The translations under genes were made by a program, and so were the position numbers. Below, piece after piece: positions 22,049-32,190 of a stretch of 64,000 nt of DNA. The stretch is from Atkinsonella hypoxylon. Lineage: Eukaryota > Ascomycota > Sordariomycetes > Hypocreales > Clavicipitaceae. The notes beneath the pieces were generated by a model, which saw only the letters and a list, made by a program, of their open reading frames with translations, ran no database searches and was not told the origin of the DNA. The stretch spans positions 209,222 through 273,221 of the forward strand of contig JFHB01000021.1 in NCBI GenBank assembly GCA_000729835.1, given 5' to 3'. Position 1 is the stretch's first letter. Each line of letters opens with the position of its first letter.

Positions 22049-22136
22049 CCGACATGAGACAGCCGCGCTGTCAAATCAACCCAGAACCCAGCAAGCGAAA
22101 CGTCCAATCCAGTCTAATGCACCGTACCGTAGCCTG

Positions 22137-22239
22137 CCTAGAATCCTAGAATCCTAGAGTCCTAGAGTCCTAGAGTCCTAGAGTCCTAGAGTCCTAGAGT
22201 CCTAGAGTCCTAGAGTCCTAGAGTCCTAGAGTCCTAGAA
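22137..22239. repeat. 8-bp minisatellite (CCTAGAGT), about 12.5 copies
   Basis: The first two units read CCTAGAAT and the others CCTAGAGT. The unit holds CTAG, so the array is full of small palindromes. Confidence 0.95.
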
Positions 22240-22290
22240 CCAGAGAGACGAGAAGAGGCCGAATGAGTCAGTCAATCTGTTGAATCGCAA

Positions 22291-22322
22291 CTACTACCTA
22301 CCTACCTACCTACCTACCTACC
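22291..22322. repeat. (CTAC)n microsatellite
   Basis: Seven copies of CTAC; this matches one half of the TACCTAGGTA palindromes nearby. Confidence 0.95.
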
Positions 22323-22486
22323 CAATACCTAGGCAATTGATCAGATCAAGACTGGGGCTCGTTTACAAGGGTCCCCTCCAAAGGAATTGCGGACCATCCA
22401 CGTAAACGGCTGCAACAAGTCCGTACAAGAGGCTATAATCTACTGTAATAACAACTTGCAGCGTCGCTTCGCGCAAAAAAGTAGTC

Positions 22487-22520
22487 TTTTTTTTTTCTTT
22501 TTTTTTTTCCTTTTTTTTTT
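22487..22520. repeat. T-rich run
   Basis: Three T runs with single C interruptions. Confidence 0.9.
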
Positions 22521-22724
22521 CCCCCATTCCGCCTACATACGGTCTCTACCTAGACTAGACCTGCCCAAGGCAGGTAGGTACGTACGTGGTTCCCACTCGA
22601 CCCAGACAGACTACAGACTACTTAGTATTTTGTCGGCTCCGTCTGTCTCTCTCGCCTCGACAGCTAGTCACTAACCAAGGTTATTATACTTACTACCTTT
22701 ACGCCTCTCGTCACTCTGCACTTT

Positions 22725-22755
22725 TGCACTTGCACTTGCACTTGCACTTGCACTT
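22725..22755. repeat. 6-bp tandem repeat (TGCACT)x5
   Basis: Five copies, about 270 bp before the ATG at 23023, so probably in the promoter or leader of that gene. Confidence 0.9.
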
Positions 22756-23022
22756 CCTTGCTAGTTTGACCTTTTGCTCCTTCGTCTGCCAACTTGCAAC
22801 TTTCCTTTCTTCTTGACCTCGGCCGCCCTCCCCCCCTCCAACCTCAAGCTCTTCAAACTTGTTACCCTTGACTTGTCCTTTGCTGCCTGGTCGTTCTCGT
22901 TCGCATCGCTTGCTTTCCGTTCCTTTCATCCTTTCATCCTTCGATTCCTTTAAACCACCGCCGCTCGCCGCTGTCCGATAAATTGGCCTGCGCATCGCTT
23001 CTTGCCATCGCGCGTGCGCGTC

Positions 23023-26000
23023 ATGGAGGCGTTTCTTGCAAAGAACAACAGCACACCGCCGATCGGGCTAGGATCGCAGTCCCCAGTGTCGAATTCAGCA
23101 CCGGCTCTGACATCTGCACAAACGGACAACACGGCACCATCAACAGTCACGGCTTCAGCAGTTTCCCGACCATTTGCATCGGCTACGTCTTCAGAGGGGC
23201 CATTTGTGCTGCGAACCGTCCAGGAAGATAGCAATTCCCGCGAGACGGCTGCACGTGGTCGACCCAGCGCTGCCGAGGGTGGCTCCAACGGCGGGCATCC
23301 AACATCGTCTGGGTGAGTTATCGAGTCTTGTTTATCCAGTGGGCGATTTCATTTTGACTTGATTTCGCTTCGCTTCGCCTCACTTCATTCTATTCTGGTC
23401 CATTCCATGTTATTCTATTCTTGTTTCTACTTGTATCCCGATTTTGATTTCAATTGGCTTTCTGGCCCCCCCTTTTACCTTTGGCTGTGAAACAACAGTC
23501 AGCAACTTCCCCTTGCCTAGATTCGAGCTGTCTGGATGACTTTGAAAGGTTTGTTGCTGCTTCAGAGCTGGTAAAAACAATCCAAGCCATGCAGAGCCGT
23601 ACTCACCCTCTTCTTGCCTTGTGGCTCTTGCCAGCTATCAACAGCTGATTCCAGGGGGCCTCATGGGACGAGTCGGTCTTGGTCGTTGTCCCTGCCGCGC
23701 TATGCTTGCTTGGCCTCTTTGGATGAGGCCATCACCGACATCTCTGTGGCGCGCGCGGGGCCTTGTCCTAGACAGCTTGGTCTCTTGCTTTCTTGCGCTT
23801 CTGATTTTTCCATCAGCTGTATGGTGCAAAGAGCAACCAATGGATACGGCCGGCCTCGAGAACCAGCACTCGGTCGCATGACATCGCATGACATGGCATC
23901 GCATCCAAGGGCGCAGTGCGGTGCGGTGGGTGCAGACAAGGAAGCTAGCTGCCTACCTACCTCTAGGCAGGTATGTAGCCGGATATACGATATCCACCTG
24001 AGTCACATCACAGCAAGTGTTGAGATGTCTGGTTGCTATATGCCAAGTTCCTGCTGCAATGCATCCTGCGCATCCTGGGCATGGTGCATCAGGGACAGGA
24101 CGCAGGACGCAGGACGCATCAGCTCTTCATGGCTACACGCCCGCCGCCGTTGCACCACTTGCCAATCCCACCCGCATGCGGTCCGTTGCAGCTGTCGCGC
24201 GCTGTCTCGTGCTGTCTGTCTCTGGTCGCTCTTGCCTGGCCTGGCCGGTCCTTTTGTCACATCGGCATTCTCTGTGGGCTGTGGGCCGTGAGCCGTACCC
24301 GTCCACCGTCGTCCACCGTCGTCCACCGTCGTCCACCGTCGTCCACCGTCGTCCACCGTCGTCCACCGTTATCCTTCCCACCTCATCTCCACACTCGGCT
24401 AGCCGTTTTGCGCGCGCGCAACTTTTCTGTGCTGTCTGGTGCTTGCTCTGTCTTCAAAGCTTTCCAGAAACCGACTCGGGGCCTGTGACGAGCCAGAAGC
24501 AGTCAGCTCAACTCCCACATTTAGCCAGCCGTAACATTTTGAGCCCATTCTTCACCATTTGGCAAAACCCAGTCGCAGCCTGCCAGGAGATTTGTCAGCG
24601 ACTCCGCTTCATGTCCTTGAGCCAAGCAAGGATTGCCTCCGTCTCAACTCTACTTCTCCATGGTCGGTAATTACCCGACTTCAAATTTGCCTTTTCCAGT
24701 GGGACAAAAGTCTCGACCCACCAACAGCTATTTCTTAATGGATCTGCCTCTACATAGCCTCACCACGCCTAGAAATCTTCCGTCACTCGGTCCTTGTTGT
24801 GGAACAATAATGCCAATGCACTTCTACGTGATCGGGTTCCATGGGCTGAATTCTTGGTGTAGTTTGCTGGGCACCCGCCATTTACTTGCAACCCTTCTGT
24901 ACCGTCATACATTGTTGCACGAGCGATCTAGAGCAATCGAGGGCAAGACAAGTGTCGATTTTTTGGTACTGAAATCTCTCGTTCACTATTTTGTGTCATG
25001 TCTATCAGGATTGATTGTTGCTGGACAAAGTTGCAGCACGGGGCTTTAGACGAGTCCTTTACTTGACACAATCACATACCGTTCAAATGAATAGGCTGCA
25101 TACACATGTCTTTTATTTGGCTTCGTTGTCATTATTTCTTCTTTGGTTTCCATGACCCTTTGTCATCGCCCTTGGGGTGCCCTCTTATTTCTGTTCTGAT
25201 TCACACCTTTGGTCGGGGCTGCTGCAGCCCACCCCCGTGTCACTTCCAGACACTGGATGGAATAGGAAGTAGTCATCTCGGTCACATCAACTAACATGAT
25301 GCTTAGACATATCAACGGCAACAGAATCCAACCAGAGGAGAACGAGGGCGAGAGTGAGCTGAGCGATCCTGATAGCAACGCAGCTTTTAACGAGCTAGAA
25401 GACGAAATTGTGGTGAGCGACCGTGGCATTCGATCGGATATCAAATCCAGCAAACCTGAAGCTTCAGAAGAAAACGAGGACGAGGTGATGGATGACGCCT
25501 CATATGACGCTACTGGTTCACACTATCCTAAACGTAAACGCACATTGTTATTCAACGATTTAAGTGAAAGCAAACTCGAGAGCGCCCACACAGCAGCGCC
25601 CGAAAGATCGCCAGCCTCGCCTGACGAGTCCACCAAATTTAAACCCAATCGTCAGAGCCTGGGCGGACCCGGTGTGAAAGGTGTCTTGTTGGGTACCTGG
25701 CGGGACTCGAACGTCCCTGATGACGACAGGAAACACGCTGTTATCGGCTTCATAGACGTCAGAGATCGACTTCGAACCCGAATTCAACCCAACACCAAAG
25801 AAGGCGAATCGCTAGCAGAGGACTATCCCTTGCCCCCCGGACCCGGTGGCAGCTGGGTAACGTTCGAACGTGTCATTTTCTCTGATCATCTAGTTGGCTT
25901 GGATCATTTTCAAGTCAAGGAGTACACCCGCCTTCGATCCGACGTTGTGCCTGAGGAGACAGAGGAACAGCGCATGGCTGCCGAGGCTGCTGCCGTTCAA

Positions 26001-27236
26001 GAGGCCATCCGTCGAGTAAAGGAGAATCCTGCTTTAGAGAATCCTATCCAGCCTCCCGCAATCGCTTATGGGGTGGAAATACCCGAGCATCTTCAAGCTG
26101 CAGCGCGTGCAGATTTGAAACGTCGGAGAGTCAGTGGTGGATTCGCGGCCATCAACCCGGCTCCCCCGGATTATACTCCTGAGCATTCATTGCCTACTCC
26201 TCAACAAACCATGGCTTCCCACCAGAGTCGATTTTCTATCGACCCGCTGCCTGGTACTCGACCTACGCGAATCTTGATAGGATACTGGAAACCGTCCAGT
26301 GAAATCGACCCCAAGGATCGCCATGCCGTATACGGAATCTTGGGCCAGAACGATATGTTCAGAGTGAAGGTGGTGCGTGAAACCAGAGATGGACGGTTTG
26401 TTGACGGAAATTTCCCATCTGGCGCTGGTGCTTTGTGGATTCCTTACGAGGAGGTTGTGTTTGAACCTCATTTAAAGGCGTTGAATAGGCAAGAGGTGAA
26501 GGAGTATTGCCGAATCCGCCAGTACCAACTAGACCACGGCGAAACATCTGCGGAACGTATAGAGAATGAAACCAAGGCCGTATACGAGGCTCAGACACGA
26601 GCTGGCACCATGCCTTACAAGCAGCCGCACAATGTCACTGTGCCTACCTTTACCGCGTCTCCCCAAGGCGAGGATGATCGCATGAATGGTCGACATGGAT
26701 ACAACGGTCACGAGCTGCGCCAGTCGCGCAGAACTGAACCACGTCCACTTCGAGCATCATTGAATGAGAACGAGCTGCGAGCCAACAGACTGCACAGCGT
26801 AGAAGCTGCAGAACGTACTAGTGTCCTCGCCCGGCGGGAAATTGCGCGAGCTGAAGCAGCACAAGGCCGAGCCGATCGCCACGCCGTTCACCGGGAGCGA
26901 GCTGCTGCGGCTGCTGCTGCAGATGCTGCCAACGCTGCCGCCGCCGCCACAGCAGCAGCTTCCAACATGCCTCTTGAGCATCATCACAATGGCAATGGAA
27001 GAATGCTGTTCCACGAATCGGAAGAAATGCAACGATTAAACAAGGTCTGGGCTAGACAAGAGACGTTACGCATGAAGAGTGGCCCTGAAGATGCCAAAAT
27101 TTATGACGGGATCAAGTACGAACGAAAGGCTACCGGGCCGTTCATGGGAAAGCTCGTGTCTCAGGGAATCATTATCAATATTGATGGCGAGGACTATGTT
27201 GAATACCGAGTCCTGACAAAGCCATCCTTCTTCTAA
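23023..27236 (+). CDS. Uncharacterised fungal protein with a duplicated ~85-residue domain
   Basis: No family name could be given. Proposed exons are 23023-23312 and 25307-27236, giving 739 residues. The 1994-nt intron has a GTGAGT donor and a CTAAC branch point with a TTAG acceptor, and exon 1 ends two bases into a codon, which the second exon completes. If the first exon is wrong, the protein starts at the ATG at 25296. The N-terminal 100 residues are Ser/Thr-rich. Then come an acidic stretch, a basic PKRKR (possible nuclear signal), domain copy A at about 222-307 and copy B at about 418-502. Both copies share G-x-W, D-R-(K/H)-A-V-x-G, G-x-W-(V/I)-x-(F/Y)-E, H-L-x-x-L and V-K-E-Y-x-R. An Ala-rich helix lies at about 629-649. 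The last 60 residues look conserved. A nuclear role is a guess. Confidence 0.75.
23313..25306 (+). other. Putative 2-kb intron
   Basis: Very long for this kind of fungus. It contains the seven-copy 10-bp minisatellite at 24301-24370, a TACC/GGTA patch near 23952 and a 225-codon Cys-rich frame at 23614-24291 that resembles no known protein. An alternative is that part of it is a 5' leader of a shorter transcript. Confidence 0.55.
24301..24370. repeat. 10-bp minisatellite (GTCCACCGTC)x7
   Basis: Seven copies, the last with one change, inside the putative long intron. Confidence 0.97.
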
Positions 27237-27378
27237 TTGCCACTTACAGCTTCGTGTATGACCAAATTGGTGAGGTCAAGGGAACATTTAAAAATCAATG
27301 ACTTAAAAAGTTCAACCCCAAATCACGGCGGATTTAATTTCGGGCAGCGAATCAAGCGATGCAAGCGATAGGAGAGAC

Positions 27379-27410
<32 letters not shown>

Positions 27411-28273
27411 TCGTAATCCAACGAGTCGAAACAGGATAACTCGGCTTGGCAATTCAAACGAGAAAAGCCAGAGTGGTGGAGAAGAGATAGAATGACAATA
27501 TGGACCCTGACAGAGCAAATCTGGACTGAACCCGTCCTTTTTTCCTTTTTCATGTTGCTCCTGAGCGACTGCTTTTTTTTTCATGTGTTTAATTTCCTTA
27601 CTTCTAAAGCTCGTCTTCAGTCCCTCTTTCATTCCTCCTCAGGCCCTCGCGAGTAGGAGGACCGTTTCACGTACACTCGTCGTTGCATGACAGCCTCGAA
27701 CAGTTGAGATGAGGAATATTTCCTGTATTCTGCAGCTTTGGCGCGCATAGCGGAAGATGTGTATTTGGCTGCAGGAGGCGGGTACATCAAGGCGCAACAA
27801 AGACAAATGGGCGAGTTGGCCGACGGAGAGAAACAACGGTCGAATGCGGCTTTGGGTGGATGGGAGCTTGAAGCATGGTTGTGATGACGGAGAATGGAGT
27901 TTTATTGCCCTCTTTAGCTACCCTTGGGTTTTCACCTCGACTACCCTCGCCACGAATATTCTTGGCCACCCTATAATTTTCTTTTTCTCGATTTTTTTCT
28001 TTTTGAAATTCGTCTTGTTTTTTGACGCTTCCTGTTTTTTTTTTTTTTTCGTTTTCAGTATACCCGTTGTAGCTTTCGCTGGATGTAGGCGTGCATGAAC
28101 CCTGATTTGTTTCGAGAATACTACGTTACGTCATTGAAGGGGAAAAACTTGCGTGACTTTTGTTTTGTAAAGATGGAACTTTTATCTGGAATATGCGCTG
28201 TGCATGCCATGTATGCTCCTTACCGTAATGCAACTGCGTGGCATTGAGACACGAAAAAAGGGGGAGGAAAGAA
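27237..28273. other. Convergent intergenic region, 1 kb
   Basis: Between two gene 3' ends. It holds a (TA)14 microsatellite at 27383-27410 and T-rich runs near 27570 and 28036. No gene seen. Confidence 0.5.
27383..27410. repeat. (AT)14 microsatellite
   Basis: Perfect dinucleotide array about 150 bp after the upstream stop codon. Confidence 0.95.
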
Positions 28274-29781
28274 TCAGCTTTCATCCTTGCCTGCGTCCTC
28301 GTAGCCTTCTGTCTTCATATCCTTCAGCCCCAGCTCCTCCTCTTCCTCTTCCGTCCGCTTGTAATTCTCCCTTTTGATCCTGGGGTCTCCATGGGGCGGA
28401 TCGGCGAGCGGTTGGACAAAGCTGCTTGCGAAGGGATCGGTCAGTATGACGGTAAATGGCTTGTCACCCCTGATGGCTGCGTCGAGGCCGGCGAAGAAGG
28501 CATCCCATTGTGCGCGCTCCGAGGCACTCAGGGAATCGCCTCCGTGGCCGGCTGCGCTGCTGGCCTCGAAGATTTGGCCGTGGAGGTCGTTGCGGACCTG
28601 CGTCAGGAGGCCTTCTACCGTTGTGAAGCGGCCGCCGAGCGTGCCGGGGTTGACCTGGAGCTGGAGCTCGGGGCATTCGAGGCCGCAGGTTTCGGATTTG
28701 AGGATGTCGCGCGCGAGATCGGCTGCGTCTTGGACGGCGAGGGTGATTTTCTCGCCTTGCTCGGGGATTTCGCCGCCTGTCTTGACGTCGTTGGAGCGGT
28801 AGCCGCAGTCGTCGCAGACGGTGGACATGAGGACAACTTGCTTGAAGTGCGGGATGTCTACCATCTTCATGTGTGTTGTGCAGGGGTGCATGCACCCGGG
28901 ACAGCTGGCGGGGAAGCTGTAGACTTCGTGGGGTATAATTTCGCCGTCGGCTGGGAGGCCGGGGGTGGCAGAGTCGGTGGCCGCGCTGTCGCTTAGGCCC
29001 AGCGCTGCGTTTTGTTCCGCTGTGCGAAGGTACTCTCGTTTTTCCCATTTGCCGACGCCGTCTTTCAGATCGGGCGCGATGAACGAGTTGCCTGCGGGGT
29101 CGTCGACGAAGAGGCGGAAGGGAAATGCCTCGCCGGCGAGCATGGAGCGGCCCTTAGTGATGATGTCTGCTATTTTGGCGTGCACCTCGGGACTTTGCTC
29201 CTTGCGTGCTTCCTGGCCCATCTCTAAGTCGTCCATGACGGTCGAGAGGAGACCCTCCACATTGGTCAGCTGGCCGCGGCCAGGAGGGATCTCGAGATCC
29301 AGCTCGATGAACTTGACGGTGGCGGTGTCTGATTTGACAACTTGACGGCTGAAGTCTTCGGGTACAGTGAGACGTAGCTCGTAATGTGTTCCCTTGGGTT
29401 GCACCGTGCCAGCGGCTTGAATCTCGTTATTTTGTGTGTTGCAGTGGTCGCAGGAGAAGGACATGATAACCACCTCGCGAAAGTAGGGAATCGCCGTCAA
29501 GAGAAGTCGCGTGATGCCCTAGTATTTACGCATTAGCCTGTCTGGGGCAGTTCATTGTGAGAAATCTCAGATTCGGTCGGGATAAGAAAATTCGGAAAGG
29601 CACTCACATTCTCGCCGCAATTCATGCAAAGCGACTCGATTTCTTCTACTGGCTTGTATTCTTCCTGTTCCTTGGCCGGTCCTTCTGAGGTGTTGGAAAA
29701 GCCCTCCACCTTGTTGCCGATTGCATCAAAAAACTCGGTAGGGCCCTGGGCCGTGACCTCGTTTTTGTCGTCTGTAGACAT
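28274..29781 (-). CDS. zpr1: Zinc-finger protein ZPR1
   Basis: Chaperone-like protein that in yeast helps fold translation elongation factor eEF1A. Two exons, 29781-29608 and 29518-28274, phase 0, 472 residues; the 89-nt intron has GTGAGT and ACTAG ends. The two ZPR1 modules are complete. The first zinc site is C52-x2-C55 with C81-x2-C84, and the second is C264-x2-C267 with C293-x2-C296. Each is followed by the alpha/beta part (RLTVPEDFSRQVVKSDTA; TLAVQDAADLARDILKSETC) and by a helical hairpin and beta domain (SFIAPDL; SSFVQPL). The intron lies inside the first zinc finger, right after its first Cys pair. The acidic C-terminal end (EEEEEELGLKDMKTEGYED) is also typical. Confidence 0.95.
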
Positions 29782-30165
29782 CGTATGCTGTGCGAGATTC
29801 GCAGCGCCGCACGTTTACTCTTGAGTGCACAGTCGGTGTTTGTCGCAAATTGCTCGTCGTCGGGTTAGGCGAACTGTGACTGGATGGAGGGGCAGTCGAA
29901 ATTTTTGGAGGGGCAAATGCAAATCCGCATACGTACGAGGGGCTCTTGCTGAGGATCGGCTCGCCACCAGACTCACAAGGGGGTTGGCTGCAGGCGCCCT
30001 GCCCTGTAAGGCGCTAGAAGCCCACTGAAGCTTCCGGCGGCAGCTGAACATGCATCTCTTGGCGATCAATCCCGCCAGAATTACCTGCCAATCATCTGCT
30101 CTGGGAAGAGCCAAGTTTGTAGAATGAGAATGCTTGGTCTCATCGTTTGCGTCAGATCTTGTTGC
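29782..30165. other. Intergenic region between snm1 and zpr1
   Basis: Both genes are on the minus strand, so this is the zpr1 promoter and the 3' flank of snm1. No gene or repeat recognised. Confidence 0.4.
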
Positions 30166-30726
30166 TCATTTCATAAAGTCTGCAAGTGAAAACGAGTTGC
30201 TCGACTTTTGTTGCTGCCCAGATAGCAAGGCTTGCAGGCCCCCCTTTCGGCTCTTGGCACGCTTCTTGCTACTGGCATTCGCAGTCGATTTCTGATCTTC
30301 TGGGTTGGCCACTGGCACAATCGGCTTCTTGGCTGCAGATGTCTTGGACGCTTTCCGACGTGACGCTGCCACTGGCACCGGGAGCTTGATGCGGGTTACC
30401 CTTCTGCAATGCCCACAGGTAATGCTCTTGGTAGGTCCAGTTAGAGCCGCTTTGCCTAAGCTCTCCTTGGGGCCTGCTCTTTTCTTGAGTCTGAATTTCG
30501 CTCGGCTTTCAAGCTCTAAACTCGTCTTGTGTCCGGGAATCATGATGTGTCCACAAGCGTCACAGACATGTTGACGCTGCACCTCATGCTGAGCCAGACC
30601 GTTGTGAAACATCAAGTCCGCGCGCTGCCTCATCAAATGAGCAGAGGTTTCTGGAGCTGTTTGATACAGGAGATGCGCTGCATCGGTGAGAAAGGCCAGG
30701 TCAACTGAAAGTCTGTGCGATGTCAT
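30166..30726 (-). CDS. snm1: RNase MRP/P protein subunit of the Rpr2/Snm1/Rpp21 family
   Basis: Zinc-ribbon protein of the ribonucleoproteins that process pre-rRNA (RNase MRP) or pre-tRNA (RNase P). Single exon, 186 residues. The helical N-terminus (DLAFLTDAAHLLYQTAPETSAHLMRQR) and the ribbon C55-x2-C58 ... C104-x2-C107 match the family. The C-terminal half is basic and low complexity (KKRAKSRKGG) and ends with SFSLADFMK, as in many fungal Snm1 proteins. Snm1 is preferred to Rpr2 because of the long tail and the ending, but the two are hard to tell apart by eye. Confidence 0.8.
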   Translation of the reverse strand: MTSHRLSVDLAFLTDAAHLLYQTAPETSAHLMRQRADLMFHNGLAQHEVQRQHVCDACGHIMIPGHKTSLELESRAKFRLKKRAGPKESLGKAALTGPTKSITCGHCRRVTRIKLPVPVAASRRKASKTSAAKKPIVPVANPEDQKSTANASSKKRAKSRKGGLQALLSGQQQKSSNSFSLADFMK

Positions 30727-31117
30727 AATGCCGCTAGCTCTCTAAGTAAGACGTTGTCAGTAGCATTCAATTCGGCCCGCGATCAGCATCATTGAAATAA
30801 ATGGAAAGGCGAGGAAGCTTGCATGCATGGTCGGACTCACGTCACTGAGATGGTAGCGACGACAAAGTTTATGTATGCACTCACGTGTGGGGGTATCGAT
30901 AACAGCGATGGGCTACCCGGGACAATGCGTCCTTCGAACTTGCTGTGGCTATCTTTTCTTTTTTTCTTTTTCCTTTTTCTTTTTCTTTTTCCTTTTTCTT
31001 TTCTTTTTCTTTTTCTTTTTCTTTTCTTTTCTTTTTCTTTTTCTTTTTCTTTTTCTTTTTCTTTTTCTTTTTGGCCTGCCTACCTTATCTACCTATAGGT
31101 ATAAGACCATAATATCT
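30727..31117. other. Intergenic region with long polypyrimidine array
   Basis: Promoter side of snm1 and 3' side of the DUF866 gene. Most of 30955-31072 is a CT-rich repeat. Confidence 0.5.
30955..31072. repeat. (CTTTTT)n polypyrimidine tract, about 118 bp
   Basis: Units of CTTTTT with some CTTTT. One strand is pure pyrimidine, so it can form H-DNA in principle. It starts about 230 bp upstream of the snm1 ATG. Confidence 0.95.
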
Positions 31118-31875
31118 TTAGGCTCTGCGAATCTCCCAAGAAATGTCTTTGATGCTGACCTCTTCGCCAGCCTTCTCATCGTAGTCGAACCATTCACCCT
31201 CGCTTAGATCGATGCCCGTAAACTTTGTGCCTGAATCTTTGCCCTCTGCAAGCCAGTCGCCCTAGAGATGTTTGGTGTGATTGTTAATCATCACCGCCCA
31301 ATCGTGGCCTTAGAAATACAAGTCGTACTCGCAATGAATCATACCTCTGGCTTGAACTCTACGAACTCGAGCCCGCGGCAATCAAATTCGATCACCTTGT
31401 GTGTCTTTGCTGGCTCAGATTGCTCGTATGCCGCAGGAGCAGCTTTGATCGAAGCAGAAGATTCACGCTGGCAACACGTAAATACATGAAGAGCTAATTT
31501 GCAATTTGATGTGAGGCAAATTTCACCTTGCAGTTCTTGCATCTCCAGACAAAATTAGCCTCCCCGCGGCTTCCACTCATCTCGTTGGTGTCCTAAGCTC
31601 AGCTGTCAGCTGAATGTGTCCATCCGGGTGCGGCAAAATGACAAGTGCAGGTCCAACAGGTGGACTCACAAAGCGGTTGACTCCAACGTAGTTCTCATGT
31701 GTTTCCCTACATGAGGTACATTGGACCTTGAACATATACCAGAACGGGTTGTCTTGGGTGTCGTCTGGTCTGAGATTTGTCACTCTACATTGAAGTTAGT
31801 GCGTAGTCGTCACTCCGACTTGATGCAACAGTGAGCGTACCCATATTGCTCTGCTTTGATAACTAAAGTGAACAT
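31118..31875 (-). CDS. CXXC zinc-binding protein of the DUF866 (CZIB/C1orf123) family
   Basis: Small conserved eukaryotic zinc protein of unclear function. Five exons: 31875-31841, 31784-31670, 31592-31527, 31467-31345 and 31261-31118; every junction keeps phase and yields 160 residues. Zinc ligands are C34-x2-C37 (QCTSC) and C68-x2-C71 (RCKNC). Other family blocks are NPFWYMFKVQC, ESSASIKAA, IEFDCRGLEF and GEWFDYDEKAGEEVSIKDISWEIRRA at the C-terminus. Length matches the family. It is divergent from the PPR gene with about 315 bp between the ATGs. It is unusually intron-dense for this window (four introns in 480 coding bases). Confidence 0.93.
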
Positions 31876-32190
31876 TTTCGAGAGTAAATGTTTGAGAGAC
31901 CTAATTCCAAAATAGTCTTGCGATTCGGGGATTTTTATAACAATTGCCTCGATCTGATAATCCGAAACAATGCTTGCCTGACTCTGTTCTGAACCACACT
32001 GGGCTCGGCGGTGGTGGAGACCATCCAATCAAATATCCACCCTCGATCTGTCACGTGATTTCAAAATGTCGGCTCATCCTTCTCGTGCCGATAATGATAT
32101 TAAGTCTAAATATTCAAATCGCAATTGATAGCTGCGCAGCCTCAATGAGCTTTCACATGCCGTACGATATTTGCCTCATATGACGCCCTG
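31876..32190. promoter_or_regulatory. Divergent promoter region, DUF866 gene / PPR gene
   Basis: A 315-bp gap between two start codons on opposite strands. A TCACGTGA palindrome is present near 32050. No other feature. Confidence 0.45.

Larger units (their letters stand above)
14035..23022. other. Repeat-rich gene-poor region, 9 kb
   Basis: No protein family was recognised in any frame. The region is full of short tandem repeats, homopolymers and palindromes (listed separately). A stretch at about 19030-19720 is free of simple repeats and looks like old decayed sequence. The frame at 15274-15636 is open for 120 codons but has no recognisable feature. The last kilobase (about 22000-23022) probably holds the promoter and leader of the gene at 23023. 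Confidence 0.5.

Noticed and set aside
23614..24291. 225-codon Cys-rich frame in the putative long intron
   Set aside because: It runs partly through repeats, has low-complexity Cys/Ser/Arg content and no family similarity; several other frames in the area are equally open.
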